Source: Ramlibacter tataouinensis
GTDB taxonomy: Bacteria; Pseudomonadota; Gammaproteobacteria; Burkholderiales; Burkholderiaceae_C
Direction: 5' to 3'
DNA length: 41,561 nt
Assembly (NCBI GenBank): GCA_002427815.1
Contig: DIZF01000045.1
Location: 1-41,561, forward strand
Shown: piece by piece, positions 1 through 8,181 of the stretch
How the letters are laid out: every line of letters starts with the position of its first letter
How positions within the stretch are numbered: the stretch's first letter is position 1
Translations under genes and position numbers: made by a program
The notes under the pieces: model-generated
What the model was told of the DNA's origin: nothing
The model's input: the letters and a program-made list of their open reading frames with translations, nothing else
The model's database searches: none

Positions 1-1713
1 GCCAGCGGAGTACGCACCGCCGCCGCCGCCAGCGAATGCCGCGCCAGTGATCGACGCACCACCACCACCACCACCAGTGCCGGGGAAGAACTGTAAGCCT
101 GCGACCGGGCCTAGACCAGGACCGCCGACTGCGCCGCTTCCGGCTGTGCCACCAGCACCGCCGGGGGTGTTCGTGGAGCCGCCGCTGCCACGGTTTGATG
201 GCGAGTCCGCTGCTGTGATCCCTCCACCTCCACCTCCACCTCCACCACCGCCGCCACCACCTCCACCTCCACCTCCACTATTGCCACCGCCGCCGCCACC
301 GCGGCGTCGCTGACCTTGGCCCTGGCCCTGCCCTTGGCCCTGACGCTGACGCGTGAAACTATCGGCGCCGATGTAGCCGAAAGACGTCTTCATCGGATCG
401 GGCTGGGCGCTGCCGCCCTGCCGCTCGGCACGGTCGCCGCGGTCCTTACGCCGCTGCTGGCCTTGGCCGCCGCCGCTGCCGCCCGACCCCGGCTGACCGT
501 TGCTGCGCGGCGGGCCATCCTTGCCGGGTCCCCGTCCTGCGCTGCGGCCACGGCGGCGATTGCGGGAGCCGGCACCCGTGCCGGGCTCTTCGTCGGAATT
601 TCTTTCGCCGCGCAACGGCCGGCCCCCGCCGTGATCGCCCGCCGCCTGCATCAGCGCCTGGATATCGCGCTCGTCCAGCTCCACCCAGGCGCCGCGCTTC
701 AAGCCGCGCGGCAGCATCATGGCGCCGTAACGGATGCGGATCAGCCGGCTGACAGCGTGGCCCAGCGCCTCGAACAGGCGACGCACCTCGCGGTTGCGTC
801 CTTCCGAAATGGTGACGCGGTACCAGGTATTGGCGCCTTCGCCGCCGCCGTCCTCGATCGAGCCGAACTGGGCGCGGCCATCTTCCAGATCCACCCCGTC
901 CAGCAGGCGCTGCTTTTCCTCGTTGCTGAGCGCGCCCAGCACCCGGACCGCGTACTCGCGCTCCAGGCCGAAGCGCGGGTGCATGAGCTTGTTGGCCAAT
1001 TCGCCCGAGCTGGTGAACAGCAGCAGCCCCTCGGTGTTGAGGTCCAGCCGGCCGACCGATTGCCATTTGCCCTGCTGCAGCCTGGGGAGCTTGCGAAACA
1101 CTGTGGGCCGGTTCTGCGGGTCGTCGTTGGTGACGACTTCGCCCACCGGCTTGTGATAGGCAATGACGCGCGCCGGTGGCGGTGCGATGCGAAAGCGGAT
1201 GGGCTTGCCGTTGACCTTGATCTGGTCGCCGAACTGGATGCGCTGGCCGATGTGGGCGGGCTCGTTGTTGACCGAAATCCGCCCTTCCATGATGAGTTGC
1301 TCCATCTCAAGCCGCGAACCCAGCCCGGCCTGGGCCAGCACTTTGTGCAGCTTCGGGGTTTCGACCTGCGGCAGCAGCACGCGTTTGGGCGGCCCCGGCT
1401 CCGCGCTGTCGGCCAGCGCGTCGAACTGCCCGGAGATCACATCGGCGAAGCGCACCGGCACCGCAGGAGGCTCGGCCGGGGCGCGGGCCGCGGCGCGGCG
1501 CAGCCGATCCTCGTCGTCGTCGTCGTCGTCGCCCTCGTTTTCCTCGTCGTCGTCCAGATCGGCATCCCGGCTGGCCTGGGGTTCGGCATGCGGTCCACTG
1601 CCGGTCCGGACCTCGGCCCCTGGGCCCGGTGCCGGCACTGCGGGCATGATGTCTTTGGATTCGAGGTCTTCGGTGATCGGGGCGGACACGGTGCCAGGCA
1701 GGGGTTCGTTCAT
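1..1713 (-). CDS. rluB: 23S rRNA pseudouridine synthase RluB, C-terminus beyond window edge, aberrant glycine-rich tail
   Basis: Isomerises a uridine of 23S rRNA helix 80 (E. coli U2605) to pseudouridine; cytoplasmic. The frame is open from an ATG at 1713 to the window edge, 571 codons without a stop. Residues 51-70 are an Asp/Glu-rich run, an S4 RNA-binding domain follows (about 120-170), and the RluB/RsuA catalytic domain spans about 180-355 with the motif GRLDLNTEGLL and catalytic Asp224. A basic Arg/Gly/Gln tail follows, common in burkholderial RluB. After it come six Gly, Asn-Ser, then 19 consecutive Gly, then an unrelated-looking Gly/Ala/Ser/Thr/Pro sequence running off the edge. That last part uses GGT, GGA, ACA, TCA, TTA and CTA codons, rare in the rest of the gene. 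It lies three bases downstream of scpB. Core function is certain; the tail may be a real extension, a fusion or a mis-join. Confidence 0.9.
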   Translation of the reverse strand, partial: MNEPLPGTVSAPITEDLESKDIMPAVPAPGPGAEVRTGSGPHAEPQASRDADLDDDEENEGDDDDDDEDRLRRAAARAPAEPPAVPVRFADVISGQFDALADSAEPGPPKRVLLPQVETPKLHKVLAQAGLGSRLEMEQLIMEGRISVNNEPAHIGQRIQFGDQIKVNGKPIRFRIAPPPARVIAYHKPVGEVVTNDDPQNRPTVFRKLPRLQQGKWQSVGRLDLNTEGLLLFTSSGELANKLMHPRFGLEREYAVRVLGALSNEEKQRLLDGVDLEDGRAQFGSIEDGGGEGANTWYRVTISEGRNREVRRLFEALGHAVSRLIRIRYGAMMLPRGLKRGAWVELDERDIQALMQAAGDHGGGRPLRGERNSDEEPGTGAGSRNRRRGRSAGRGPGKDGPPRSNGQPGSGGSGGGQGQQRRKDRGDRAERQGGSAQPDPMKTSFGYIGADSFTRQRQGQGQGQGQGQRRRGGGGGGNSGGGGGGGGGGGGGGGGGGGITAADSPSNRGSGGSTNTPGGAGGTAGSGAVGGPGLGPVAGLQFFPGTGGGGGGASITGAAFAGGGGGAYSAG

Positions 1714-1716
1714 GCT

Positions 1717-2406
1717 TCAGTTCTCGACAGCTTGCGCCGCATCGTCGGCGGCACGTTCGTCCGCGGGTGGGGCCGGATCCGGCGCGGTGGCCATCGCCAC
1801 GTCATCGCCATCCGGCTCCGCGTTTCCTTCCATGGCCAGGCCGGCCTGGGCCCCGGACATATTGTCCAGCGCAGCCGCCAGCTGAGCCGGTTGGCCCGGG
1901 CTGTCCAGCACCGGCAACTGGTCCAGCGACTCCAACCCCAGGTCATCCAGGAACTGGCGCGTGGTGGCGAACAGCGCGGGACGACCCACGGTTTCCCGGT
2001 GGCCGATGACTTCGACCCAGCCCCTGTCCTCCAGCTGCTTGAGGATCAGTGCGTTGATCGTCACGCCGCGGATGTCTTCCATGTCGCCGCGGGTGACGGG
2101 TTGGCGGTAGGCAATGATCGCCAGCGTCTCGAGCACGGCACGGGTGTACCGGGGTGGCTTCTCCGGATGCAGGCGATCCAGGTACTCGCGCATGGCGGGC
2201 CGGCTCTGGAAGCGCCAGCCGCTGGCCACCTGGACCAGCTCGACACCGCGCAGGGCCCATTCGTTCTGCAGGTCCCCGAGCAACGCCTTGATCGTGTCGA
2301 CGCCCAGTTCGTCGTTGAACAGGACGCGCAGCTCGCGCACCGGCAAGGGCTGCTGCGAGCAAATCAGGGCAGTTTCGAGGACGCGCCTGGCATCCGTCGT
2401 ATTCAT
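1717..2406 (-). CDS. scpB: Segregation and condensation protein ScpB
   Basis: Winged-helix kleisin-associated subunit of the SMC-ScpA-ScpB condensin, which compacts and segregates the chromosome. The 229-residue protein carries the ScpB hallmark AIIAYRQPVTRGDMEDIRGV in the second winged helix, followed by the VTINALILKQLEDRGWVE block and GRPALFATTRQFL. The last 60 residues are an acidic, Ala/Asp-rich tail typical of burkholderial ScpB. Start is the ATG at 2406 (MNTTDARRVLE), directly before the first conserved helix. The gene is followed after three bases by rluB, a common pairing in proteobacteria that implies co-transcription. The scpA and smc genes are not in the window. The 119 bases between it and rluD show no recognisable feature. 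Confidence 0.93.
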   Translation of the reverse strand: MNTTDARRVLETALICSQQPLPVRELRVLFNDELGVDTIKALLGDLQNEWALRGVELVQVASGWRFQSRPAMREYLDRLHPEKPPRYTRAVLETLAIIAYRQPVTRGDMEDIRGVTINALILKQLEDRGWVEVIGHRETVGRPALFATTRQFLDDLGLESLDQLPVLDSPGQPAQLAAALDNMSGAQAGLAMEGNAEPDGDDVAMATAPDPAPPADERAADDAAQAVEN

Positions 2407-2525
2407 GGTCGTGCCGTTCCGGGAAAAGGCGCCGATGGAGCGCGCAAATCAAAGGCTGAAACAGGGGCGATTGTCATTCGCTGCGCCGCGCGCAAGCGGG
2501 GTTGCGCAACGCGTGCCACCACAGG

Positions 2526-3560
2526 CTAGGGGGCATGGCTCGTGAGCCATTCGAGATCATTGTAACGCAGGCCCCACGCGGCCAGAGCCTGCCGCAAATC
2601 CGCAGGCAGCGGTGCGTGAAACTCCAGCGCCCGGCCGGTCGCGGGGTGTTCGAAGGCGAGCCGGTACGCATGCAGCGCCTGGCGCGCCAGCCCTGCTGCC
2701 GGCGCCCCGCCGTACAACTCGTCGGCCACCAGCGGGTGGCCGATGTGTGCCATATGGACACGGATCTGGTGGGTCCGGCCGGTTTCCAGGGTGGCGCGGA
2801 CCCAGCAGCCCTGGGCGCACTCCTGCAGGCGCTCGAACAGGGTGCGGGCGGGCTTGCCACTTTCCACCACTGCCATGCGCAGGCGATTGCGCGGGTCGCG
2901 ACCGATGGGCGCATCGACGTTGCGCAGCGCAGCGGTGCCCCACGGACGATGCGCCAGCGCGACATACTGCCGCGCGACTTCCCGCGCCGCGATGCGCTGC
3001 ACCAGCGCATCCATCGTGGCGCGGCTGCGCGCGACCACCATCAGGCCCGAGGTGTCCTTGTCCAGGCGGTGCACGATGCCGGCCCGGGGCAGCAGCGCCG
3101 CTGCGGGGTCGCGCGCCAGAAGGCCATTGAGCAGGGTGCCGCTCCAGTTGCCGGGCGCGGGATGGACCACCAGCCCGGCCGGCTTGTCGACCACCAGCAG
3201 GTGTTCGTCCTCGAACACCACCTTCAGCTCCATGGGTTCCGGTCGAAAGGCCTGGCTCTGCGGCGTGGGTCGCAGCTCGATCACGCCCTGGTCGCCGGCC
3301 TTGACCTTGTGGGCGCAGCGCGCAACGGCCGCGCCGTTGAGCGTGACCGCCCCCGCTTCGATCAGCTGCTGCAGGTAGCTGCGCGAAAACTCCGGCGCCA
3401 GCGCGGTCAAAGCCCGGTCCAACCGGGCCCCGTGATGCGGTACCGCGATCGCGAATGGCCTCAATTCCGCATCAGGCCCTGCATCGACCGCGTCCTCGAG
3501 GCCGGCCGGCGCATCAGGTGCAGGAGAGTCGGCCGATATAATGAATTTGCCCTGTTTCAA
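2526..3560 (-). CDS. rluD: 23S rRNA pseudouridine synthase RluD (RluA family)
   Basis: Makes pseudouridines in helix 69 of 23S rRNA (E. coli 1911/1915/1917). The protein has an N-terminal S4 domain (about 45-100; ARLDRALTALAPEFSRSYLQ) and a RluA catalytic domain with HRLDKDTSGLM, whose Asp is the nucleophile, plus the conserved GRTHQIRVHMAHIGHPL segment. The longest frame starts at a TTG at 3560 and gives 344 residues. No ATG occurs before the catalytic domain, so the start is uncertain and could lie somewhat further in. It is divergent from bamD, 14 bases apart, the usual burkholderial arrangement. The YfiH/pgeF gene that often follows rluD is absent here; scpB follows instead. Confidence 0.92.
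   Translation of the reverse strand: MKQGKFIISADSPAPDAPAGLEDAVDAGPDAELRPFAIAVPHHGARLDRALTALAPEFSRSYLQQLIEAGAVTLNGAAVARCAHKVKAGDQGVIELRPTPQSQAFRPEPMELKVVFEDEHLLVVDKPAGLVVHPAPGNWSGTLLNGLLARDPAAALLPRAGIVHRLDKDTSGLMVVARSRATMDALVQRIAAREVARQYVALAHRPWGTAALRNVDAPIGRDPRNRLRMAVVESGKPARTLFERLQECAQGCWVRATLETGRTHQIRVHMAHIGHPLVADELYGGAPAAGLARQALHAYRLAFEHPATGRALEFHAPLPADLRQALAAWGLRYNDLEWLTSHAP
3537..3542 (+). promoter_or_regulatory. Candidate -10 box of the bamD promoter
   Basis: A perfect TATAAT lies 33 bases before the bamD ATG, in an otherwise GC-rich stretch. No good -35 hexamer is visible 16-18 bases upstream, so this would be an extended or activator-dependent promoter if real. It falls inside the N-terminal codons of rluD if the TTG at 3560 is used, which is a reason to doubt that rluD start. 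Confidence 0.4.
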
Positions 3561-3574
3561 GAAAGTCGCGACTC

Positions 3575-4378
3575 ATGTTTCGAGCCAAATTATCGGTCGT
3601 ACCCGCCCTGATGCTGGGCGCTGCGGCGCTGCTGGCCGCGTGTTCGTCGACATCCGACGACAAGACCGCGACCTGGAGCCCGAACAAGATCTACGCGGAA
3701 GCCAAGGACGAGATGGACTCCGGATCGTATGACAAGGCGATCCCCTTGTTCGAAAAGCTGGAGGGCCGCGCCGCCGGCACTCCCATGGCACAGCAAGCCC
3801 AGCTGGAAAAAGCCTACGCCCAGTACAAGGGTGGCGACCAGGCCCAGGCACTGGCGACCCTGGACCGGTTTGTCAAGCTTCATCCCGCCAGCCCGGCGAT
3901 CGACTATGCCCTCTATCTCAAGGGCATCGTCAACTTCAACGACAACCTGGGCATGTTTGCCTTCCTGTCGCGCCAGGACCTGTCCGAGCGCGACCAGAAG
4001 GCGTCCAAGGAGTCGTTCGACGCCTTCAAGGAACTGGTCACCCGCTTTCCCGACTCGCGCTATACGCCGGACGCTCGTGCGCGCATGACCTACATCGTCA
4101 ATTCGCTGGCCCAGTACGAAGTGCACGTGGCGCGCTACTACTACCAGCGCGGCGCCTACGTTGCGGCAATCAACCGGGCCCAGAACGCACTGACGGACTA
4201 CCAGGATGTGCCGGCGCTGGAAGAGGCACTGTTCATCCTGGTGCGCTCTTACGACGCCCTGGGCATGACCCAGCTGCGCGATGACGCGCAGCGCGTGATG
4301 GAAAAGACATACCCGAAGAGCGAATACCTCACGCGCGGGTTCAAGTCGGCGCAGGATCCGTGGTGGAAGGTCTGGTAG
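3575..4378 (+). CDS. bamD: Outer membrane assembly lipoprotein BamD
   Basis: Essential lipoprotein of the BAM complex, which folds beta-barrel proteins into the outer membrane; periplasmic face of the outer membrane. The 267-residue product starts with a lipoprotein signal peptide ending in the lipobox LAAC (Cys23), then an N-terminal TPR array beginning IYAEAKDEMDSGSYDKAI and the BamD block DYALYLKGIVNFNDN. The C-terminal helical repeat ends in WWKVW. Length and layout match the family. A purine-rich AAGAAAG lies just before the ATG. The 3' end overlaps the convergent helicase gene by 38 bases. Divergent to rluD, so the intergenic strip must carry both promoters. Confidence 0.95.
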   Translation: MFRAKLSVVPALMLGAAALLAACSSTSDDKTATWSPNKIYAEAKDEMDSGSYDKAIPLFEKLEGRAAGTPMAQQAQLEKAYAQYKGGDQAQALATLDRFVKLHPASPAIDYALYLKGIVNFNDNLGMFAFLSRQDLSERDQKASKESFDAFKELVTRFPDSRYTPDARARMTYIVNSLAQYEVHVARYYYQRGAYVAAINRAQNALTDYQDVPALEEALFILVRSYDALGMTQLRDDAQRVMEKTYPKSEYLTRGFKSAQDPWWKVW

Positions 4379-6380
4379 CGCCGGCCAGACGCTCCAGCGT
4401 TTCCTCAAATTCCGCTTTCGACACCAGCTTGCGCATCGGCGGCAGCGCGGCCAGCAGCCTGCGGCCGTAGCCCATGGTGGCCAGCCGCGTGTCGCACACC
4501 ACCAGCACGCCCTGGTCCGACTCACGCCGGATCAGGCGCCCGGCACCCTGCTTGAGGGCCACCGCTGCTTCCGGCACGAAATAATCGTTGAAGGCGCTGC
4601 GCCCCTGCGCTTCCAGGCGCTGGGCCCGCGCCTCCACCAGCGGATCTCCCGGCGGCGGAAAAGGCAGCTTGTCAATGATCACCAGCTGCAGGGCGGCGCC
4701 GGGCACATCGACACCCTCCCAGAACGAGGCCGACGCCACCAGCACGCAGCCGGGCCGCCCTTGCGAGTTGCCCTCGCGGAACCGCTCGATCAGGCGGCGC
4801 TTGGGCCATTGGCCCTGCACCAGGACCTCGACCTCACCCGCAACTTCGAAACGGCGCTGCAAAGCTTCCCCGATGGTGCGCAGTGCGCGCAGCGTGGTGG
4901 TCAGCACCATCGTCCGGCCACCCAGCCGCCGCGCGGCCTCGCCCGCCAGGGCCGCGACCTGGTCGCTGTGCGCCGGATCGTTGGGCCGCACCAGCTCACG
5001 CGGCACATGGACCGCCGCCTGCGAAGCGTAGTCAAACGGGCTCCCAACGCGCAGCACCTCGGCCTGCGCCAGGCCGCAGGGTTCGGTGAACCAGGTCAGG
5101 CGCGCATCGTCGCCCAGCGTGGCCGACGTGAAGATCCAGGCGCGCGTCGAGGCTTCTTCCTCGCCGACGCGCAGCAGCTTGTCCTGGATGGCCCGCGCGA
5201 TGTCCAGCGGCGACTCGACCAGGCGCAGTTGTGTGCCCACGTCCACCCAGCGCACGGCGCCCGGCGCGCAAGCGGCGCCGAAGCGCTGCGCACGCGCGAC
5301 CAGTTCCTCTGCCCGCTCGTTCAGCCGGATGAAGTCGGGAGCGATCTCGCTCACGGTGGCCAGTGCTGCCACGGCCTGCGAACAGGCATCGCGCACCTGC
5401 TCCAGGCCCCGGCACCATTCGTCCGGGTCCAGCTGGTCGGGAGCTTCGTCAACCCAGCGCAGGCGCGCGCCCGGCACCTTCCTGCCCACCACCAGCCGCA
5501 GGTCGCGCGCAGCGCGCTCGACGGCGGACACGACCTGTTGCCAGTCCACCAGACCGCGGGCCAGCTGCAAGCCCGCCGCCAGCATGTCGCGTCCGAAATC
5601 CAGCAATTGCCCCGTGGTCAGGTTCGATCCCAGGAACTGGACCCCGGTCTCGTTGAGCTGGTGGGCTTCGTCGAAGATCGTCACCCGGACGGTGGGCAGC
5701 AGTTCGGCCATGCCGGATTCGCGCACGGCCAGGTCGGCGAAGAACAGATGGTGGTTGATCACCACCACATCCGCGGCCAGCGCCTCCCGACGCGCCAGGT
5801 TGACGTGGCAGGACCGGAATTTCGGGCATTGCCCGCCCAGGCAGTTCTCGCGCGTCGAGGTCACCAGGGGGATCAGCGCCGAGCGCTCATCGAGGCCGGG
5901 CAATTCGGCCAGATCGCCGGTGCGCGTGACCAGGGCCCACTCCTCGATCTTGGCCAGCGCGCGCACCGACGCCCGATCAGGCAAAGTGGCATCCTGCCGC
6001 GCCGATTCCATGCGATGCAGACACAGGTAACTGGCCCGTCCCTTGAGCAAGGCCGTGCGCACCGGCAGGCCCAGCGCCGCGACCAGCCGCGGCAGATCGC
6101 GGCCGAACAACTGGTCTTGCAAGGTCTTGGTTGCCGTGGACAGCAGCACCCGCTCGCCGCTCAGGAGCGCGGGCACGAGATAGGAAAAGGTCTTGCCGAC
6201 GCCGGTGCCGGCCTCCACCACCAGCGCGCCGCCGCAGCGGATGGTGCGGGCCACCGCCAGTGCCATCTCGGTCTGTGCGCTGCGCGGTCGGAATTGCTCG
6301 GCGGCGCGCGACAGCACGCCGTCGGGCGCGAACGCATCGCGCACCGGATCGTCCAGCCCACACGCTCCCACGCTCGTCAT
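4341..6380 (-). CDS. ATP-dependent DNA helicase, DinG/YoaA type (XPD-like, Fe-S)
   Basis: Superfamily 2 5'-to-3' DNA helicase of the XPD/DinG group, expected to act on damaged or structured DNA. The sequence shows Walker A EAGTGVGKT (about 56-64), four cysteines that can ligand a 4Fe-4S cluster (Cys120, 180, 185, 191; the last three in ENCLGGQCPKFRSC), the DEAH box (237-240), and a C-terminal half with SFWEGVDVPG and QGAGRLIRR motifs. I chose the ATG at 6380 (679 residues) rather than the TTG one codon upstream, because the ATG shares one base with the stop codon of the preceding gene, a coupled TGATG arrangement. Length fits YoaA (about 640-680) better than full DinG; no exonuclease domain is present. 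The 3' end overlaps bamD. Confidence 0.9.
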   Translation of the reverse strand: MTSVGACGLDDPVRDAFAPDGVLSRAAEQFRPRSAQTEMALAVARTIRCGGALVVEAGTGVGKTFSYLVPALLSGERVLLSTATKTLQDQLFGRDLPRLVAALGLPVRTALLKGRASYLCLHRMESARQDATLPDRASVRALAKIEEWALVTRTGDLAELPGLDERSALIPLVTSTRENCLGGQCPKFRSCHVNLARREALAADVVVINHHLFFADLAVRESGMAELLPTVRVTIFDEAHQLNETGVQFLGSNLTTGQLLDFGRDMLAAGLQLARGLVDWQQVVSAVERAARDLRLVVGRKVPGARLRWVDEAPDQLDPDEWCRGLEQVRDACSQAVAALATVSEIAPDFIRLNERAEELVARAQRFGAACAPGAVRWVDVGTQLRLVESPLDIARAIQDKLLRVGEEEASTRAWIFTSATLGDDARLTWFTEPCGLAQAEVLRVGSPFDYASQAAVHVPRELVRPNDPAHSDQVAALAGEAARRLGGRTMVLTTTLRALRTIGEALQRRFEVAGEVEVLVQGQWPKRRLIERFREGNSQGRPGCVLVASASFWEGVDVPGAALQLVIIDKLPFPPPGDPLVEARAQRLEAQGRSAFNDYFVPEAAVALKQGAGRLIRRESDQGVLVVCDTRLATMGYGRRLLAALPPMRKLVSKAEFEETLERLAGATRPSTTDPAPT

Positions 6381-6619
6381 CAAGCGGGTTCTTTGGGATC
6401 GAGCGCGAGTTCCAGCCGCGCGATCTGGTCACGCAGCGCCAGGCGCCGCTTTTTCAGGCGGCGCATCATCAGCTCGTCCACCGGCATCTCGCGCGCAGCC
6501 CGGTCGATCAAGGCGTCGAGATCGGCATGCTCCATCCGCAATTCGATCAGGCGTCGCTCGGGAGAATGAAGGTTGGAATCCAATGGATCTGTGCAGTCGT
6601 TGGCGACTGCCGCGGTCAT
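6380..6619 (-). CDS. DUF465 / YdcH-like small protein
   Basis: A 79-residue protein with a charged helical core ERRLIELRMEHADLDALIDR and RLKKRRLALRDQIARLE, the pattern of the DUF465 (YdcH) family: short two-helix proteins of unknown role, resembling SlyX in size. It lies directly upstream of the helicase and its TGA shares one base with the helicase ATG, so the two are probably translated together. The start at 6619 is the first ATG; about 20 poorly conserved residues precede the core, so a shorter form is possible. The 76 bases between it and the PP2C gene must carry divergent promoters; a GATAAT at 6628-6633 is the only -10-like sequence I noticed. Confidence 0.78.
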   Translation of the reverse strand: MTAAVANDCTDPLDSNLHSPERRLIELRMEHADLDALIDRAAREMPVDELMMRRLKKRRLALRDQIARLELALDPKEPA

Positions 6620-6695
6620 GTTCGTTCGATAATACGTGTTTCGGCAACATTAATCGAGCGATGGGGCTCCCTCCAGGGCCAGCGTTCAAATCAGC

Positions 6696-7457
6696 ATGGC
6701 CAAGGGTTATCGACTCAGCGCATCTACCGGCATCCACAAGGGAGACCGTGAATACCAGCAGGACCAGGTTGCCCTGCTCAGTCATCCACGGCATCCGGGC
6801 TGCGTCCTCGCCGTGGTGGCGGACGGCATGGGCGGCCGCAGCGGTGGGCGCAAGGCCTCCGACCAGGTCATGATGACTGCCAGGCAGCTGTTCGAGCGGT
6901 ACTCCCCCGACCATGACGACGCAACGGCGCTGCTCAAGCAGATGGTGCAGGAAGCCCACATCGTGATCAAACTCACGGCTGTTTCGTCCGAACAGGAGCC
7001 GCACAGCACTTTCGCGGCCTTTCTGATCAACCCGGCCGGCGACTGTCACTGGATCCATGCCGGCGATTCGCGCATCTACCATTTCCACAGCGGCAAGCTG
7101 GTCAAACGCACGATGGACCATTCCTATGTCCAGACTCTGGTGGACCGGGGCGAGCTGACCGAGGATGAAGCCAATGTGCATCCGCAATCGAATATCCTGA
7201 TGGGGTGCCTCGGAGCCGAGGACGATCCGCCGATGGACATGCACTTCATCCATGAAATGCGGCCCGGCGATGTGCTGATGGCCTGCAGCGACGGGGTCTG
7301 GCACTACTTCAGCACGAACGAGCTGGGGTCCGTTCTTTCTTCGCTCTCACCCCGCGAGGCCACCGAGTTCCTGATCGAAAAAGCCCGTTCGCGCGGACGG
7401 GGCGGCGGCGACAACCTCTCGCTCATCGTGGTCAAACTCGAACCGCTGGACAGTTAG
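6696..7457 (+). CDS. PP2C-family serine/threonine protein phosphatase
   Basis: Metal-dependent Ser/Thr phosphatase of the PPM/PP2C family, cytoplasmic, 253 residues with a single catalytic domain. Visible motifs are GDREYQQDQ (motif 1 region), VADGMGG (41-47, metal-binding Asp), HAGDSRIY (motif 8 region), CSDGVW and GGGDNLSLIVV, the last supplying another metal-binding Asp. There are no membrane segments and no regulatory domain. No Hanks-type kinase, anti-sigma factor or type VI secretion gene is adjacent, so its substrate cannot be inferred. It is divergent from the DUF465-helicase pair and convergent with the odh operon tail. The ATG at 6696 gives an N-terminus starting right at the domain; its ribosome binding site is weak. 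Confidence 0.88.
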   Translation: MAKGYRLSASTGIHKGDREYQQDQVALLSHPRHPGCVLAVVADGMGGRSGGRKASDQVMMTARQLFERYSPDHDDATALLKQMVQEAHIVIKLTAVSSEQEPHSTFAAFLINPAGDCHWIHAGDSRIYHFHSGKLVKRTMDHSYVQTLVDRGELTEDEANVHPQSNILMGCLGAEDDPPMDMHFIHEMRPGDVLMACSDGVWHYFSTNELGSVLSSLSPREATEFLIEKARSRGRGGGDNLSLIVVKLEPLDS

Positions 7458-7465
7458 TCCCTTTA

Positions 7466-7540
7466 CTTGGGGTCAGATCCCACCAGGACACTGACCCGAT
7501 CGAAGACCGCCCTCTCCGTCGAAATTGGGCTCTGACTCCA
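7466..7540. repeat. Degenerate REP-like sequence between convergent genes
   Basis: The 88 bases between the PP2C stop and the convergent gene carry GGGTCAG (7470-7476) and its inverse CTGACCC (7491-7497), then a third variant GGGCTCTGACTCC around 7527-7539. Repeats built on GGGTCAGA/TCTGACCC are known next to REP-associated tyrosine transposases in proteobacteria. This looks like a decayed copy. No transposase is nearby. The 7-bp arms could also serve as a weak bidirectional terminator. Confidence 0.4.
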
Positions 7541-7545
7541 TCTGA

Positions 7546-8181
7546 CTAAGGAGGTGCCGGCAACGGGTGCGCCGGAGGCTTTTTTCGCTCCGCCAGACGC
7601 TTTTTCACGCTGGCCCGGTGCGCCTCGGCTTCCGCCTGCTGTTCCTTTTGGCGTTTGGCATTCTGTGCCGCCTCCTCGGCTCTGCGGATGCGTTCGGCGT
7701 TCTTTTCGCTCGCTTTGAGCTGCGCTTGCCGCTGTCGCTCGCGCGCACTGGCGGCGTTGGAGGTTTCCGCTTGGGCGTGGTCAGCCGCCTTTTGCGCCGC
7801 CCGTGCGCCAGGCGCGCGATGATCAGCCGTGCCCTTGGCAGCCTGCTCGGCCTTTGGCGGCCTGTCTTCAGGCGCCGGCCGCTCCTCGATCGCACGTTGG
7901 CGCTCGGCGCCCTTGCGCTTGCGGTCGGCGTCGTTCAGCGAAATTTCCTGCCGCCTCAGATCCGACATCGCTTCCCGGCGCCGGGCCCTGGCGGCGCTGA
8001 GGCAGTCGTTGACAGCGAAGATGCCGTAGCAGTATTTTTCGTCGGTCCGGAAGCGGGCCTCGACCTGGCTGCGCTCGGCCGCGATGCGCGCTCGCTCAGC
8101 CGCGGCCGCAGTGTCCACATCCTGCGCCAGCGCAGCCTGGGCCAGGCTTGCTGCGGCAAGCCAGAAGAACAGCTTTTTCAT
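7546..8181 (-). CDS. Exported Ala/Lys/Glu-rich coiled-coil protein, unknown function
   Basis: A 211-residue protein with a clear signal peptide (MKKLFFWLAAASLAQAALA, cleavage expected before QDVD). A conserved-looking segment YCYGIFAVNDCLSAARARRRE follows, with three cysteines of which two could form a disulfide. The rest is one long charged, Ala/Arg/Lys/Glu-rich helix, predicted coiled coil, ending in a Pro-rich tail. It is expected in the periplasm. The ATG overlaps the zapE stop by four bases (ATGA), so it is translated as the last gene of the odhA-odhB-lpdA-zapE series. No function can be assigned. The coiled-coil composition together with zapE may hint at an envelope or division role, but that is inference only. 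Confidence 0.8.
   Translation of the reverse strand: MKKLFFWLAAASLAQAALAQDVDTAAAAERARIAAERSQVEARFRTDEKYCYGIFAVNDCLSAARARRREAMSDLRRQEISLNDADRKRKGAERQRAIEERPAPEDRPPKAEQAAKGTADHRAPGARAAQKAADHAQAETSNAASARERQRQAQLKASEKNAERIRRAEEAAQNAKRQKEQQAEAEAHRASVKKRLAERKKPPAHPLPAPP

Noticed and set aside
200..305. CRISPR-like or satellite repeat at the left end
   Set aside because: The CCTCCA-type six-base periodicity is in-frame glycine coding, without spacers or a repeat length suiting CRISPR.
47..313. Plus-strand poly-proline open frame
   Set aside because: It is the complement of the glycine-rich tail of RluB; repeated GGN codons read as proline on the other strand, and no ribosome binding site or neighbour supports it.
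316..2529. 737-codon plus-strand frame
   Set aside because: Lies antisense to rluB and scpB, both clear by motif; long antisense frames are expected in DNA with strong GC third positions, and its translation is His/Arg/Gln-rich without any domain.
4761..6569. 602-codon plus-strand frame
   Set aside because: Antisense to the Fe-S helicase, which carries all helicase motifs; the frame has no recognisable domain.
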